From assembly GCA_963925495.1 (NCBI GenBank), contig CAWUST010000020.1, forward strand, positions 1 through 63,680: 63,680 nucleotides of DNA. The letters are read 5' to 3'. The notes below the pieces were generated by a model, which was given only the letters and a program-made list of their open reading frames with translations, was not told the origin of the DNA and made no database searches. The stretch comes from UBA2108 sp963925495 (lineage in GTDB: Bacteria > Bacteroidota > Bacteroidia > Flavobacteriales_G > Salibacteraceae). Shown in pieces: positions 45,484 to 54,147 of the stretch (position 1 is its first letter; each line of letters starts with the position of its first letter). Both the position numbers and the translations under genes were made by a program.

Positions 45484-45969
45484 ATGAAAGTGATTTTTTT
45501 GGATAGAGATGGTATAATCAATAAGGAGAGGGGAGATTACACTTGGAAATTAGAAGATTTTAAATTTGTAAATGGACTTTTGGAAAATCTGTTGTTATTT
45601 CAAAAACATGGCTTTAAATTCATTGTAATAACAAATCAAGGTGGAATTGCTAGAGGAATATATTCTCACACCGATGTTGACTTGGTTCATAGTTATATGA
45701 GAGAACAATTTAAAAAACACAACATTAATCTTTTGGATGTATTTTATTCACCCTACCACAGTATTATTAGTAAGTCTTTGAGTAGAAAACCCGATTCATT
45801 GATGTTTGAAAAAGCAATTGCACTTTACAATGTAAATCGTGAACAATCGGTAATGATAGGTGACTCAGAAAGAGATATTATTGCAGCCAATAAGGCGGGC
45901 ATAAGTGGAGTACTCGTAAACTCAAATCAAAATTTATCAGAAATAAAGTCAAAAATAATTAATGAGTAG
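45484..45969 (+). CDS. HAD-IIIA phosphatase, GmhB/HisB-N-like, lacking the zinc loop
   Basis: 161 residues. FLDRDGIINKERGDY at residues 5-19 holds the D-x-D nucleophile pair, VITNQGGIARG near residue 48 supplies the second motif, and MIGDSERDIIAANKAG near residue 124 the third. This fits D-glycero-D-manno-heptose-1,7-bisphosphate phosphatase (GmhB) or the HisB phosphatase. GmhB has a four-cysteine zinc loop before the K-P; here that region reads FYSPYHSIISKSLSRKPDS and has none. The fold and catalysis should hold, the substrate is uncertain. It overlaps the next gene by 8 bases. Confidence 0.82.
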   Translation: MKVIFLDRDGIINKERGDYTWKLEDFKFVNGLLENLLLFQKHGFKFIVITNQGGIARGIYSHTDVDLVHSYMREQFKKHNINLLDVFYSPYHSIISKSLSRKPDSLMFEKAIALYNVNREQSVMIGDSERDIIAANKAGISGVLVNSNQNLSEIKSKIINE

Positions 45970-46813
45970 AGGAAGTTTTGTAATCGATAATGGTAAAATT
46001 ACATCTGCAGAAAATACTTTTATATCTGCAGAAAACCGTTCTTATAAATATGGAGACGGGCTTTTTGAAACTATAAGAACAATAAAAGGGCAAATGCCTT
46101 TTTGGGATTTCCACATTCAACGATTAAAGAGTGGGTTAGATATACTTGAAATTGAAGCCAAACTTTTCGATTGGAACAAACTAAAAGAAGAGTGTGCCGA
46201 ACTTTTGGAAATGAACAAACATGATAAAGGGGGCAAAGTCCGTCTTTCTTTTTATCGTTCTGGAGAAGGTTCGTATTTTCCTAATTCAAACAAAGCGGCA
46301 TATATTATGGAATCGTTTGCCTTGGAAAATGAAAAATTCACTCTAAATCCAAAAGGAGTTCAGATTGATTTTTATTCCAGAATAAAAAAGTCACTTAATA
46401 TTCTTTCAATGGTTAAATCGGCAAATGCTCAGCTATTTGTTATGGCTGCTTTACATGCCCAAAAATCAAACCTGGATGATGCATTAATAATAAATGCGAA
46501 TAATGAATTGTGTGAGGCAGTTTCGAGCAACGTATTTATTATTAAGGATGATAAAATCTATACACCACCTCTTTCTTCTGGCTGTTTACCTGGGATAATG
46601 CGCATGGTACTGATTAATATTTTAAAACAAAAAGGAATAACGGTTAGTGAAAAGCCTATTTCTCCAAGTGATTTAATTTTATCCGATGAAATATTCTTAA
46701 CCAATTCGATTGATGGAATAAAATGGGTAGGTGGACATAAATCAAAACGATTTTACAAAAAATACAGTGAAATTTTGATGAAAGAGTTAAATCTGGTATT
46801 TGCCAGGCAGTAA
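45962..46813 (+). CDS. Class IV (branched-chain/PabC-like) PLP-dependent aminotransferase or aminodeoxychorismate lyase
   Basis: 283 residues. RSYKYGDGLFETIRT near residue 26 is the fold-type IV start. The PLP-binding Lys is in MVKSANAQLFVMAALHAQ near residue 143, and DDALIINANNELCEAVSSNVFI near residue 168 is the usual E-x-x-x-S-N-V segment. SSGCLPGIMR follows near residue 200. Members act as branched-chain or D-amino acid aminotransferases, or as aminodeoxychorismate lyase (PabC) in folate synthesis. I cannot pick between them, though folD in the window makes PabC reasonable. ATG start overlapping the HAD gene. Confidence 0.85.
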   Translation: MSRGSFVIDNGKITSAENTFISAENRSYKYGDGLFETIRTIKGQMPFWDFHIQRLKSGLDILEIEAKLFDWNKLKEECAELLEMNKHDKGGKVRLSFYRSGEGSYFPNSNKAAYIMESFALENEKFTLNPKGVQIDFYSRIKKSLNILSMVKSANAQLFVMAALHAQKSNLDDALIINANNELCEAVSSNVFIIKDDKIYTPPLSSGCLPGIMRMVLINILKQKGITVSEKPISPSDLILSDEIFLTNSIDGIKWVGGHKSKRFYKKYSEILMKELNLVFARQ

Positions 46814-46863
46814 GCCCATTAAGTTATTCAATATAACTCTACAATCGGTGATGCTCTTTTGGA

Positions 46864-47475
46864 TTAATTCAAAGAAGGATCTGCAGGAAAATTGGACAAT
46901 ATTTTGTATTTTTCGCCTAACTTTTTAAGTTTAGAATTCCATAGATACTTGCCTGTTTGAAGCATGACTTCCTCAGTCGTTATATCGGCAATTATCCAGC
47001 TTTTTTCTTTTACCTCCCTGTCTAGTTGTTCTTTATCCCACCCTGAGTAGCCAACAAAAAAGATCAATTCTTCTTTTTGTATTTTATTTTCTGAGATTGC
47101 ATTTTTAAGCTCGTCAAAATCCCCGCCCCAATAAAGCCCATTTATTACTTCTATTCCTTCCGAAATAATATCGTTTCTTGTATGAATAAAAAACAAACTT
47201 TCGATACCAACTGGCCCACCCAAAAAAATATTTGTTTCAAAATCCGGGAAATTATCAACTACTTCTGATATTGTGAATTTGGATTTATCGTTCAGCACAA
47301 AACCCAAACTACCTTCATCGTTATGTTTCACAATAAGAATTACAGTTCTCGAAAAATTCGGATCCCGTAAAAAGGGATCTGAAATTAGAATATTTCCTTC
47401 CTCCAATTTTGTGGATCCATAATTTAGGTTACTGAAAAAATGGTCAAATGCTTTTTGTTTATCGTTTTCTGCCAC
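46864..47475 (-). CDS. YqgE/AlgH family protein
   Basis: 203 residues. GNILISDPFLRDPNFSRTVILIVKHNDEGSLGFVLNDKS at about residues 23-61 is the DUF179/YqgE signature, followed by FLGGPVGIESLFFIHTR near residue 83 and FVGYSGWDKEQLDREVKEKSWI near residue 139. A cytoplasmic protein of unclear biochemical role, originally described as a transcriptional regulator of alginate synthesis. It converges with the aminotransferase gene (50-base gap) and is followed upstream by miaE on the same strand. Confidence 0.95.
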   Translation of the reverse strand: MAENDKQKAFDHFFSNLNYGSTKLEEGNILISDPFLRDPNFSRTVILIVKHNDEGSLGFVLNDKSKFTISEVVDNFPDFETNIFLGGPVGIESLFFIHTRNDIISEGIEVINGLYWGGDFDELKNAISENKIQKEELIFFVGYSGWDKEQLDREVKEKSWIIADITTEEVMLQTGKYLWNSKLKKLGEKYKILSNFPADPSLN

Positions 47476-47523
47476 AAGTCAAATTTAGTAAAAAGAGTAT
47501 GCTAATATAGAACTTAACAACAA

Positions 47524-48108
47524 TCAATGAACGGCAGCTCTAAAAGGTAATCCTTCACATATAATAGCTTCTTCGTGAATAAAATAGACTAGTCGCTCTT
47601 CAATTTCCTCCCATTTCCAGTAGGACAAAGCCAAGCGTAAGAATACATCACTGTGCTTATATTCTGATCGCCAAAGCATATCATAAAACTTTTGAAGTTC
47701 CTCCTCTTCTATATTTTCAGCGACTATTCTAAACCTTTCCACCCCTCGAGCCTCTACAACCGCTGCGACAACCATTCTATCAAGTAGTCTTTCTTCTCTT
47801 CCAGATCTGCATTTTTTTATTAGCCCACCAATGTAATTGTCTTGTTCTAATTGCTTAGGTAGGGTAATTTTTTTTTGATCCATTATTTCATATACCAATT
47901 TAAAATGAACTAACTCTTCTAGAGCTGTCTCAATTAATTCTGGGATAATTTCTACTCTGTCTGGGCATTTAGCGACAAAACTCATGGCCATTGCTGAAGC
48001 TTTTCTCTCGCAGTCGGCATGGTCTTGCAAAAATTTCGGAAAGTCTGCAAGAACAGTTTCAATCCATTCCTTTGGAGTATCCCACTTTAGTTTTATGTCA
48101 AATTCCAT
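47524..48108 (-). CDS. miaE: tRNA-(ms2io6A)-hydroxylase
   Basis: 194 residues of the MiaE ferritin-like di-iron family. DHADCERKASAMAMSFVAKCPD near residue 30 has the first metal-binding Glu, LIETALEELVHFKLVYEIM near residue 57 has the E-x-x-H pair, and VVAAVVEARGVERFRIVAENI near residue 111 plus MLWRSEYKHSDVFLRLAL near residue 143 give the second half-site. It hydroxylates the isopentenyl side chain of adenosine-37 in tRNA, using O2. ATG start; divergent from pepD with a short shared region (48109-48204). Confidence 0.92.
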   Translation of the reverse strand: MEFDIKLKWDTPKEWIETVLADFPKFLQDHADCERKASAMAMSFVAKCPDRVEIIPELIETALEELVHFKLVYEIMDQKKITLPKQLEQDNYIGGLIKKCRSGREERLLDRMVVAAVVEARGVERFRIVAENIEEEELQKFYDMLWRSEYKHSDVFLRLALSYWKWEEIEERLVYFIHEEAIICEGLPFRAAVH

Positions 48109-48168
48109 ATTTTAATTGTACTGTTTTTAATGATTTTGTGCCTCTTTTATTCAACCTTCAAATTTGGA

Positions 48169-48176
48169 TATATTTG
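48169..48176 (+). promoter_or_regulatory. -7 promoter box for pepD (TATATTTG)
   Basis: Exact TAnnTTTG match, 28 bases upstream of the chosen pepD ATG at 48205. It supports starting the protein there rather than at the earlier in-frame ATG 48130, which would lie upstream of the box. A -33-like TTTT lies about 21 bases before it. Confidence 0.55.
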
Positions 48177-48204
48177 GGGAAAATTTAAAAAATATTTTAC
48201 CTTT

Positions 48205-49668
48205 ATGAGTGAAGCAGTTAGAAATTTAGAACCCAAGGTTATTTGGAGCCATTTTGCAGATTTGAATGCAGTACCTCGTGGGTCGAAAAAAGAGGATAGA
48301 GTTCAACAGTTTATAATGGATTTTGGAAACAATCTTGGTTTAGAAACTACCAAAGATGCCACTGGAAATATTTTAATAAGAAAGCCGGCAACTCCTGGAA
48401 TGGAAAACAGAAAAGGAGTGGTTTTGCAAGGGCATTTGGACATGGTTCACCAAAAAAATGGCGATACAGATTTTGATTTCGATAACGAAGGAATAAAAAT
48501 GCGCATAGAAGGGGATTGGGTAAAAGCTCATGGAACCACTCTTGGCGCAGACAATGGATTAGGAGTTGCTGCAGCTATGGCAGTTCTTTCTAGTACAGAT
48601 ATTCCTCACGGTTTTATTGAAGCTCTATTTACAGCGGATGAAGAAACCGGAATGACGGGCGCCAATAACCTTGAGCCGGGATGGCTGAAAGGTGATATTC
48701 TTTTGAATATGGATACAGAAGATGAAGGTGAGTTGTGCATTGGTTGTGCAGGCGGAATCGATACTTCTATTGATTTTGATTATAAGTCGGAAGCAGTACC
48801 AAATAATTATGTTACTTGTAATTTAAACATTAAAGGACTTTTTGGTGGACATTCTGGCTGTGATATTCATTTGCAAAAAGGCAATAGCAATAAATTATTG
48901 GCAAGGCTTTTAGTTTTGGTAAATCAAACAATGGATGTTCGTTTGGTTTCATTTAATGGAGGAAGTCTTAGAAATGCAATTCCGAGAGAAGTCCTTGGCG
49001 TAGTTACCTTGCAGGAGTCAGATTTCTCTGCCATGACTAATGTTGTGAAAGATTTTGAAGCAGTAATAAAAGACGAGTTTAAAAATACAGATCCAAATTT
49101 ATTCATTGAGTTTTCTAAAACGCAAGGAGCATCTGAACATATCTCTAAAGAGGATAATTTTAAAATGATAAATTCCTTAAACGCTGTTAGAAATGGTGTT
49201 TATCGAATGAGTGGCGATTTTGAAGGATTAGTTGAAACTTCTACAAATCTGTCTAAAGTACAGATTGAAAATGGTAAAATGAATATTGATTTTCTTACAA
49301 GAAGTTCTATTGAAGAGCCTAAACTTGATTTGAAAAATCAAATTGAATCTTTATTTAAGTTAATAGGGGCTAAAGTAACGCATGGTGGAAGTTACCCAGG
49401 TTGGACTCCTAATCCTAGTTCAGATATTCTTAAAACAATGAAGGTTATTCATAAAGATTTCTTTGGATATGACGCAGAGGTTAGTGCTGTACATGCTGGA
49501 CTTGAGTGTGGTATTATTGCTAGAACTCAACCTAAGTTGGATATGATTTCTTTTGGTCCTACAATTAAAAATGCACATTCGCCAGATGAAATGGCAAGCA
49601 TTCCAACTACTGAAAGGTTTTGGGGATATGTACAAAAAACTTTAAAAGAGATTCCTGTTAAGGATTAG
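48205..49668 (+). CDS. pepD: Aminoacyl-histidine dipeptidase
   Basis: 487 residues from ATG 48205 (MSEAVRNLEPKVIWSHF). M20-family metallopeptidase: VVLQGHLDMVHQKN near residue 72 with the first metal His and the D in H-x-D, TLGADNGLGVAAAMAVL near residue 112, and LFTADEETGMTGANNL near residue 143 with the catalytic Glu pair. CAGGIDTSIDFDYK, LFGGHSGCDIHLQKGN near residue 216 and VSAVHAGLECGIIARTQPKLDMISFGP near residue 428 follow. It hydrolyses carnosine-type and other dipeptides in the cytoplasm. A strong terminator follows. Confidence 0.95.
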   Translation: MSEAVRNLEPKVIWSHFADLNAVPRGSKKEDRVQQFIMDFGNNLGLETTKDATGNILIRKPATPGMENRKGVVLQGHLDMVHQKNGDTDFDFDNEGIKMRIEGDWVKAHGTTLGADNGLGVAAAMAVLSSTDIPHGFIEALFTADEETGMTGANNLEPGWLKGDILLNMDTEDEGELCIGCAGGIDTSIDFDYKSEAVPNNYVTCNLNIKGLFGGHSGCDIHLQKGNSNKLLARLLVLVNQTMDVRLVSFNGGSLRNAIPREVLGVVTLQESDFSAMTNVVKDFEAVIKDEFKNTDPNLFIEFSKTQGASEHISKEDNFKMINSLNAVRNGVYRMSGDFEGLVETSTNLSKVQIENGKMNIDFLTRSSIEEPKLDLKNQIESLFKLIGAKVTHGGSYPGWTPNPSSDILKTMKVIHKDFFGYDAEVSAVHAGLECGIIARTQPKLDMISFGPTIKNAHSPDEMASIPTTERFWGYVQKTLKEIPVKD

Positions 49669-49693
49669 TTAGAAAAAAAATAGTTGAAAACAG

Positions 49694-49719
49694 AAAGCGC
49701 TTCAATTTTGAAGCGCTTT
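49694..49719 (+). terminator. Intrinsic terminator of pepD
   Basis: Stem AAAGCGCTTCAA (49694-49705) with its exact complement at 49708-49719 and a tight loop, followed by a run of seven T on the plus strand (49717-49723). It lies 26 bases after the pepD stop. Confidence 0.9.
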
Positions 49720-49766
49720 TTTTATTCCTATTTTTATCTATTCAAAATTATAAAGAACACTAATTT

Positions 49767-50242
49767 TTAAGGCGCCTGTTTTATGTTTTTCTCCCAGGAA
49801 AACTCAGAAAAAACAGTTAAAAATTTTATATTTCGAGTAAGCCCAATTCCACTTACAAGTACAACAGGTTTCGCTGTGGGGTCATTAATTGCCCAAAAAC
49901 GCACTTGTGGCCCAAACCGAGAGTATATACCAACAATACCCCAAGCTGAAAATACATATTTAATTGTGAGTTCAATTTCGTAACCTGCTGTTTCATAGTT
50001 TGGCGTCCAATTAAAGTCTCCTCCAATTTGTACAGTTTCATTTAATGAATAATTTATTCTAACTCCATATTCAAGTCTGATAGTATCTATTGGAACCCCA
50101 ATAAGAATTCCTCTATTTACGTTTCCTGCTTAAATTTTTACGGGGTCATAAGCTTCTTCCATATAATGACCATATTGCGCATAACACATAGTTGTAATAA
50201 GGAGAGAGTATGGGTAAGAATAAATATAGCATTGATTTTCAT
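49767..50242 (-). pseudogene. Decayed outer-membrane beta-barrel protein gene
   Basis: From ATG 50240-50242 a signal peptide starts as MKINAIFILT. A one-base shift at about 50205-50215 is needed to continue into LLITTMCYAQ, where cleavage would fall, followed by YGHYMEEAYDPVKI and an in-frame TAA at 50130-50132. Beyond the stop the frame runs open for 120 codons with barrel-like strands (LIGVPIDTIRLEYGVRINYS, IGGDFNWTPNYETAGYEIEL, IVGIYSRFGPQVRFWA, KFLTVFSEFSW) and ends with TAA at 49767-49769. Two lesions in one gene. It would have coded for about 155 residues. Confidence 0.8.
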
Positions 50243-50289
50243 AGCGAACGAGTTGAGATGGAAATTAATGATTTAGCATTAGAATAAAA

Positions 50290-50329
50290 AAAAGCACCAT
50301 CTACTTGAAATTTAGTAAAGGGTGCTTTT
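50290..50329 (-). terminator. Intrinsic terminator of the Na+/H+ antiporter gene
   Basis: Arms AAAAGCACC (50290-50298) and GGTGCTTTT (50321-50329) pair perfectly around a 22-base loop. On the reverse strand the second arm runs into eight T (50293 down to 50286). It lies 16 bases beyond the antiporter stop. Confidence 0.75.
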
Positions 50330-50344
50330 AAATTTTTATTTTAT

Positions 50345-51877
50345 TTACAAGTACTTCTTAACCAGCTTCTCAATGGTCATTCCTTGAACCAAAATAGAGA
50401 AAACAACTACACAATAAGTCATAGTTACAATTAGATATTTTACTTCAGTACCTACACCGTGTTCGCCTTTTGCTTGTAAAGAAAGTGCTAATGCAATTGA
50501 AATTCCTCCACGCAAACCACCCCAAGTAAGAATAGGAATTGTTCCTTTGGCGGATCTTTTAAACATATCTAAAATAGTTACTGGGATTGCAACTCCAAGA
50601 AAACGACCTGCAAGAATAATAAAGATACCAATTATTCCAATTTGAAGGAACACAGCACTACTTTCTTCAATAATTACAATCATTTCTAATCCAATTAAGA
50701 TGAAGAGAATTGCATTCATAGCTTCATCAACCAAATGCCAAAATTTCATTACGTATTCACCGGCAATACCTTCAATTTCTTCGCCATTCTCATCCAGTTC
50801 GCCTGCAGAAGAATTTCCACGACCAACAATTAGTCCCATAACTACCATTGCCAAAGGAGCTGATATGTGAAGGAAAACGGCCAATTGTGTTCCAACTAAA
50901 ACAAGTGATAGGGTAGTAAGTACTTCTAACTCTTCGTGAGCGTTATCAATAATAACTAAAAACCAATATCCCAATGCTCCAAAAAGTCCACCCAATAATA
51001 TTCCACCAATTACCTCTTGACCAAACATTAAGGCAACGGAACTTGGGGTAATTTCTCCACCACCATGTACATCACCTGTAGCAATTGCTAAAATTGTCAG
51101 AAAAACAACAACACCAATACCGTCATTAAATAAAGACTCACCTTCAATTTTGATTTGTAAATTTTTAGAGATGTTAGTAGTCTTTAGAATTGCTAAAACT
51201 GCAATTGGATCAGTAGGAGAAATTAAAGAACCAAATAATAAACAGTAAATGTATGTAACTTCAAAACCTAATTCAAAGAGACCTAAGAAATAATAAATAG
51301 ATGTTCCAATTAAAAACGTGGACAAAAGTGTGCCAACTATGGCAAGCACAATAACTGAAGCGGCTTCTTCTTTGAGTTTGTCAATGTCAACATGAAGCGC
51401 TCCTGCATAGAGCAAGAAACTCAACATTATATTTAGTAGTACTTTAGTGAAGTCAACTTCTCTCATTAAATTTTCTGCTGATTCTCTAACGGATGGTATA
51501 ACAAAGCCAATAGCAACAATTACTAAGCTTAAAACGAGAGCTTGGATCATTAGTCCAATTGTGCCAGGAAGTTTTATATAGTGGATATTAATAAACATAA
51601 ACAAAGCTGCAAGTAATACTAATATTGCTAATAAATCTAAGGTGCCAATTCCTTCAGATTCATGCCCAGAATGGCCCTCGCTTTTTTCAGAAGCTACAAT
51701 TACTGCTTTTCCATCTTCATTATTTTCCGCTGTTGAAGCATGTTCTTGCACAGAAAAAGAAGATTGATCTGTATTGGAAAAAGAAAATGATGTTCCCCCT
51801 GGGAAAGCGGCAAAGGAATAGGAAACAAATATTAGACTGCCTATAGTAGTCATTAAATACTTTGTAATTTTTGTCAT
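50345..51877 (-). CDS. CPA1 family Na+/H+ antiporter (NhaP-like) with exported N-terminal extension
   Basis: I start it at ATG 51875-51877 (MTKITKYLMTTIGSLIFVSYSFA), which gives a signal-peptide-like N-terminus. A 60-residue polar, His/Ser/Glu-rich stretch (EKSEGHSGHESEG) follows, then 12 membrane segments. LFGSLISPTDPIAVLAILK and GESLFNDGIGVVVFLT are the ion-binding signatures of NhaP/CPA1 exchangers, with the N-D pair in the latter. It exchanges Na+ or K+ for H+ across the inner membrane. The extra exported extension is unusual for the family. An upstream in-frame ATG at 51928 is less likely. Confidence 0.9.
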   Translation of the reverse strand: MTKITKYLMTTIGSLIFVSYSFAAFPGGTSFSFSNTDQSSFSVQEHASTAENNEDGKAVIVASEKSEGHSGHESEGIGTLDLLAILVLLAALFMFINIHYIKLPGTIGLMIQALVLSLVIVAIGFVIPSVRESAENLMREVDFTKVLLNIMLSFLLYAGALHVDIDKLKEEAASVIVLAIVGTLLSTFLIGTSIYYFLGLFELGFEVTYIYCLLFGSLISPTDPIAVLAILKTTNISKNLQIKIEGESLFNDGIGVVVFLTILAIATGDVHGGGEITPSSVALMFGQEVIGGILLGGLFGALGYWFLVIIDNAHEELEVLTTLSLVLVGTQLAVFLHISAPLAMVVMGLIVGRGNSSAGELDENGEEIEGIAGEYVMKFWHLVDEAMNAILFILIGLEMIVIIEESSAVFLQIGIIGIFIILAGRFLGVAIPVTILDMFKRSAKGTIPILTWGGLRGGISIALALSLQAKGEHGVGTEVKYLIVTMTYCVVVFSILVQGMTIEKLVKKYL

Positions 51878-52113
51878 TTGAGATGTTTTAAAAATGAAAC
51901 TAATTTGAATTTGAGTATTCGGGCCCAAAAATAAAAAACTTTATAACAATCCCTAATTATTGTTAAAGCTGTAAACATTAAGTTTTGAAGCGTTTAGGAT
52001 AATCAGGGTAAATGTGTTATTATTTTATTACTTTTTTTCTATTTAGTAGCTAATTCGAAATCTTTACTACTTTAGTCCACTAATAAATTCGCACTTAAAT
52101 TGTAGTTATATTT

Positions 52114-52647
52114 ATGTATAAATTATCCATAGTATTATCTATTCTGAGTCTTTTGGCTATGCCATTAGATTCATATTCTCAGAAAAAAGAAAAGCATTCC
52201 AAATCTAAGGGTGGTGATTCTGAATCCAGTTTAGATATTAAAGATGCTTGTAAGAGGCCGGAAGTTGTTGCTAAGATAAAAAGCGACATGACACCTTATC
52301 GTTTTGATAAAATAACCACCACCAAAATACAATATAAACCTTATGCTAAAGTTTGGACCGTTGTAATTCCACTTTACCATTCTACGGATTATAAATTTAT
52401 AATTAATTCTGAGGGAATGCCTACAGGTGTTGAAATAAAGATTAGAGACAAACCTTTACAAATAAGTAGCAGTAAAGTATTACACCAATCGTCGGATAAG
52501 CACTTTACTTATAATGTTCCAAAAGATTTTGAAGGAACAAGAATTTACATTTCTATTAAAGTACCAGCAGATGCTGAATATAGTAAAGGAGTGCGTAATA
52601 GGGGTTGCATTATTATGGGGTCTGGATACCAAAATTTAGATTTTTAA
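52114..52647 (+). CDS. Exported protein, family A copy 1 (unknown function)
   Basis: 177 residues: signal peptide to about residue 22, then a Lys/Ser/Glu-rich linker absent from the other copies (residues 23-40), then the family A domain (41-177). Shared features with the genes at 53633 and 55035: a Cys near the N-terminus (C46) and one near the C-terminus (C165, in RGCIIMGSGY), the pair a likely disulfide. Between them lie a tyrosine pattern TPYRFDK, and VVIPLYHSTDYKFIINSEG, V-E-I-K-I-(R)-D-K-P, and HFTY. Beta-rich, no anchor. First gene of the A-B-A-B-A operon; 72 bases precede the lipoprotein gene. Confidence 0.72.
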   Translation: MYKLSIVLSILSLLAMPLDSYSQKKEKHSKSKGGDSESSLDIKDACKRPEVVAKIKSDMTPYRFDKITTTKIQYKPYAKVWTVVIPLYHSTDYKFIINSEGMPTGVEIKIRDKPLQISSSKVLHQSSDKHFTYNVPKDFEGTRIYISIKVPADAEYSKGVRNRGCIIMGSGYQNLDF

Positions 52648-52719
52648 AAAGCTTGAGCCTGTCTTTTGTAGTTAACATAAATTCATATATTCGCAAACGT
52701 GAATTAAGGGAATAAAAAA

Positions 52720-53598
52720 ATGAAAAAGAATAACTCGCTATTACTATCTATTGCTCTAGGAGCTACTTTGCTTTGGAGCTGTGGAGGTGATCCAGGGACC
52801 GAACAAAAAGGTATTGAAGATAATAATGAGGCAGTAGTAGAGGATGTAGTTGTTGAAATTGAGAACGATGAAGATGCAGATTTTATTATTCCTTCCGCGC
52901 TTCAAATTCACACAATTTTTAAAACATCTGGTTTAAAATACATATACGGTATTACAAATGCTCCGGAAAACACCTCAAAATATCTTTCTAAATTCGAGAA
53001 ATTATTGAATTTTGGGGTTTACTCTGCAGATATGTTTTATTGTGTTTTAAATGATCAAACTCAACTATCTACTCAATATTTAAAAAGCATAAGAACACTT
53101 TCGGTTGAAACAGGCATGTCATCCATTTTTAATTCGGGTCCCATTTTGGATAGGTTTGAAGCTAATATTGGCAATAAAGATTCTGTGTTATCAATAATGC
53201 TTGAGTTTCATGAAAAAACTGATATTTTGATTGCTAAAAATAACGAAGAGCATACTGCGATGGTTATCTTTACCGGCGCTTGGTTAGAAGGAATGTATAT
53301 TGGACTTGATGCAGCTAGAAATAGTGAAAATGAAATACTTCGTGAACGACTGATAGAACAAATGACTATAATTCCTAATTTAATTAAGGGTTTGAAAATT
53401 CAGCCAAATAAAAATGATCAAACCGAGGCTCTGTTGGCTCAAGTGGTTGCCTTATCCGATTATTTTAATAGCATAGAAGGCCTTACAGGAGCAGATGAAT
53501 ATTCTTATGATGTTACTGTATTAGAGACTAGCAATTATGTTGAGTTTTACAATCAGATAAGCGTTATTAGAAATGAAATTACTAAAGCTAAACCATAA
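52720..53598 (+). CDS. Lipoprotein, family B copy 1 (unknown function)
   Basis: 292 residues. Lipoprotein signal with the lipobox ending LWSC (Cys 21), then an acidic linker (DNNEAVVEDVVVEIENDED) and a mostly helical domain from about residue 55. Blocks shared with the 54148 gene are IPSALQIHTIFKTSGLKYI, LNFGVYSADMFY, FTGAWLEGMYIGLDAA near residue 185, and RLIEQMTIIPNLIKGL near residue 210. Family not recognised. It should sit in the outer or inner membrane facing the periplasm. Starts at ATG 52720; 34 bases precede the next gene. Confidence 0.75.
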   Translation: MKKNNSLLLSIALGATLLWSCGGDPGTEQKGIEDNNEAVVEDVVVEIENDEDADFIIPSALQIHTIFKTSGLKYIYGITNAPENTSKYLSKFEKLLNFGVYSADMFYCVLNDQTQLSTQYLKSIRTLSVETGMSSIFNSGPILDRFEANIGNKDSVLSIMLEFHEKTDILIAKNNEEHTAMVIFTGAWLEGMYIGLDAARNSENEILRERLIEQMTIIPNLIKGLKIQPNKNDQTEALLAQVVALSDYFNSIEGLTGADEYSYDVTVLETSNYVEFYNQISVIRNEITKAKP

Positions 53599-53632
53599 AT
53601 AGGAAGATTAATTATTTTTATTAATCCTAAAG

Positions 53633-54124
53633 ATGAAAAAATTGAACAAAATGAAAAATGTCATGATAGCGTTGCTACTAGTTACTATTTCGTTTGCTGG
53701 TTTTTCTCAAAAAATAAATGATTCTTGTAATTGGAATGAAACAATCAAGAAAAAGTGTAAGAATGATTTGAAACCTTTTCATTATTATGCTTTTAAAATC
53801 ACTAAAATTACATTTTCATCTTCTAGTCAGTTTAAAGAAGTGGAAGTTCCATTATTTCATGATGCAGAATATCGATTTGTGTTTAATACAGAAGGGCTGC
53901 ATCAGAATGTGAAAATTGAAATTTATGACAAACCTGCAAGCTATGAAAACAGAACAAAAATTTATTCTGGAACTTCTTCAGAAAGACACTTTGTTTTCGA
54001 TCCCGCTCAAAGCTCAACTCATAATAGAATTTATATTGATTATATTATCCCAGCTAATAGCAGTGCTAAACCTGGATTTGTAGATAAGGGTTGTGTTGTT
54101 TTTTATTCGGGATTTAAACATTAA
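53633..54124 (+). CDS. Exported protein, family A copy 2
   Basis: 163 residues: signal peptide to about residue 26 (ending FAGFSQ), then the family A domain without the linker of copy 1. C32 and C154 match the conserved Cys pair; a further Cys is at residue 42. EVPLFHDAEYRFVFNTEG, NVKIEIYDKPASYEN, SSERHFVFDP, RIYIDYIIPA and VDKGCVVFYSGF align with copies 1 and 3. An ATG at residue 7 is an alternative start. Function unknown. 23 bases precede the second lipoprotein gene. Confidence 0.72.
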   Translation: MKKLNKMKNVMIALLLVTISFAGFSQKINDSCNWNETIKKKCKNDLKPFHYYAFKITKITFSSSSQFKEVEVPLFHDAEYRFVFNTEGLHQNVKIEIYDKPASYENRTKIYSGTSSERHFVFDPAQSSTHNRIYIDYIIPANSSAKPGFVDKGCVVFYSGFKH

Positions 54125-54147
54125 ACTCAGTTATACCAGAAAGAAAT

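Noticed and set aside
48130..48204. Upstream ATG for pepD at 48130
   Set aside because: It lies before the -7 box at 48169-48176 and adds 25 residues not expected in the family.
49783..49983. 66-codon forward frame
   Set aside because: Antisense to the outer-membrane pseudogene, whose reverse-strand reading is far more protein-like.
52650..52719. Separate promoter for the first lipoprotein gene (TTTTG ... TATATTCG)
   Set aside because: The boxes are near consensus but spacing is short (17 bases) and the -7 box has one mismatch; a read-through operon is as likely.
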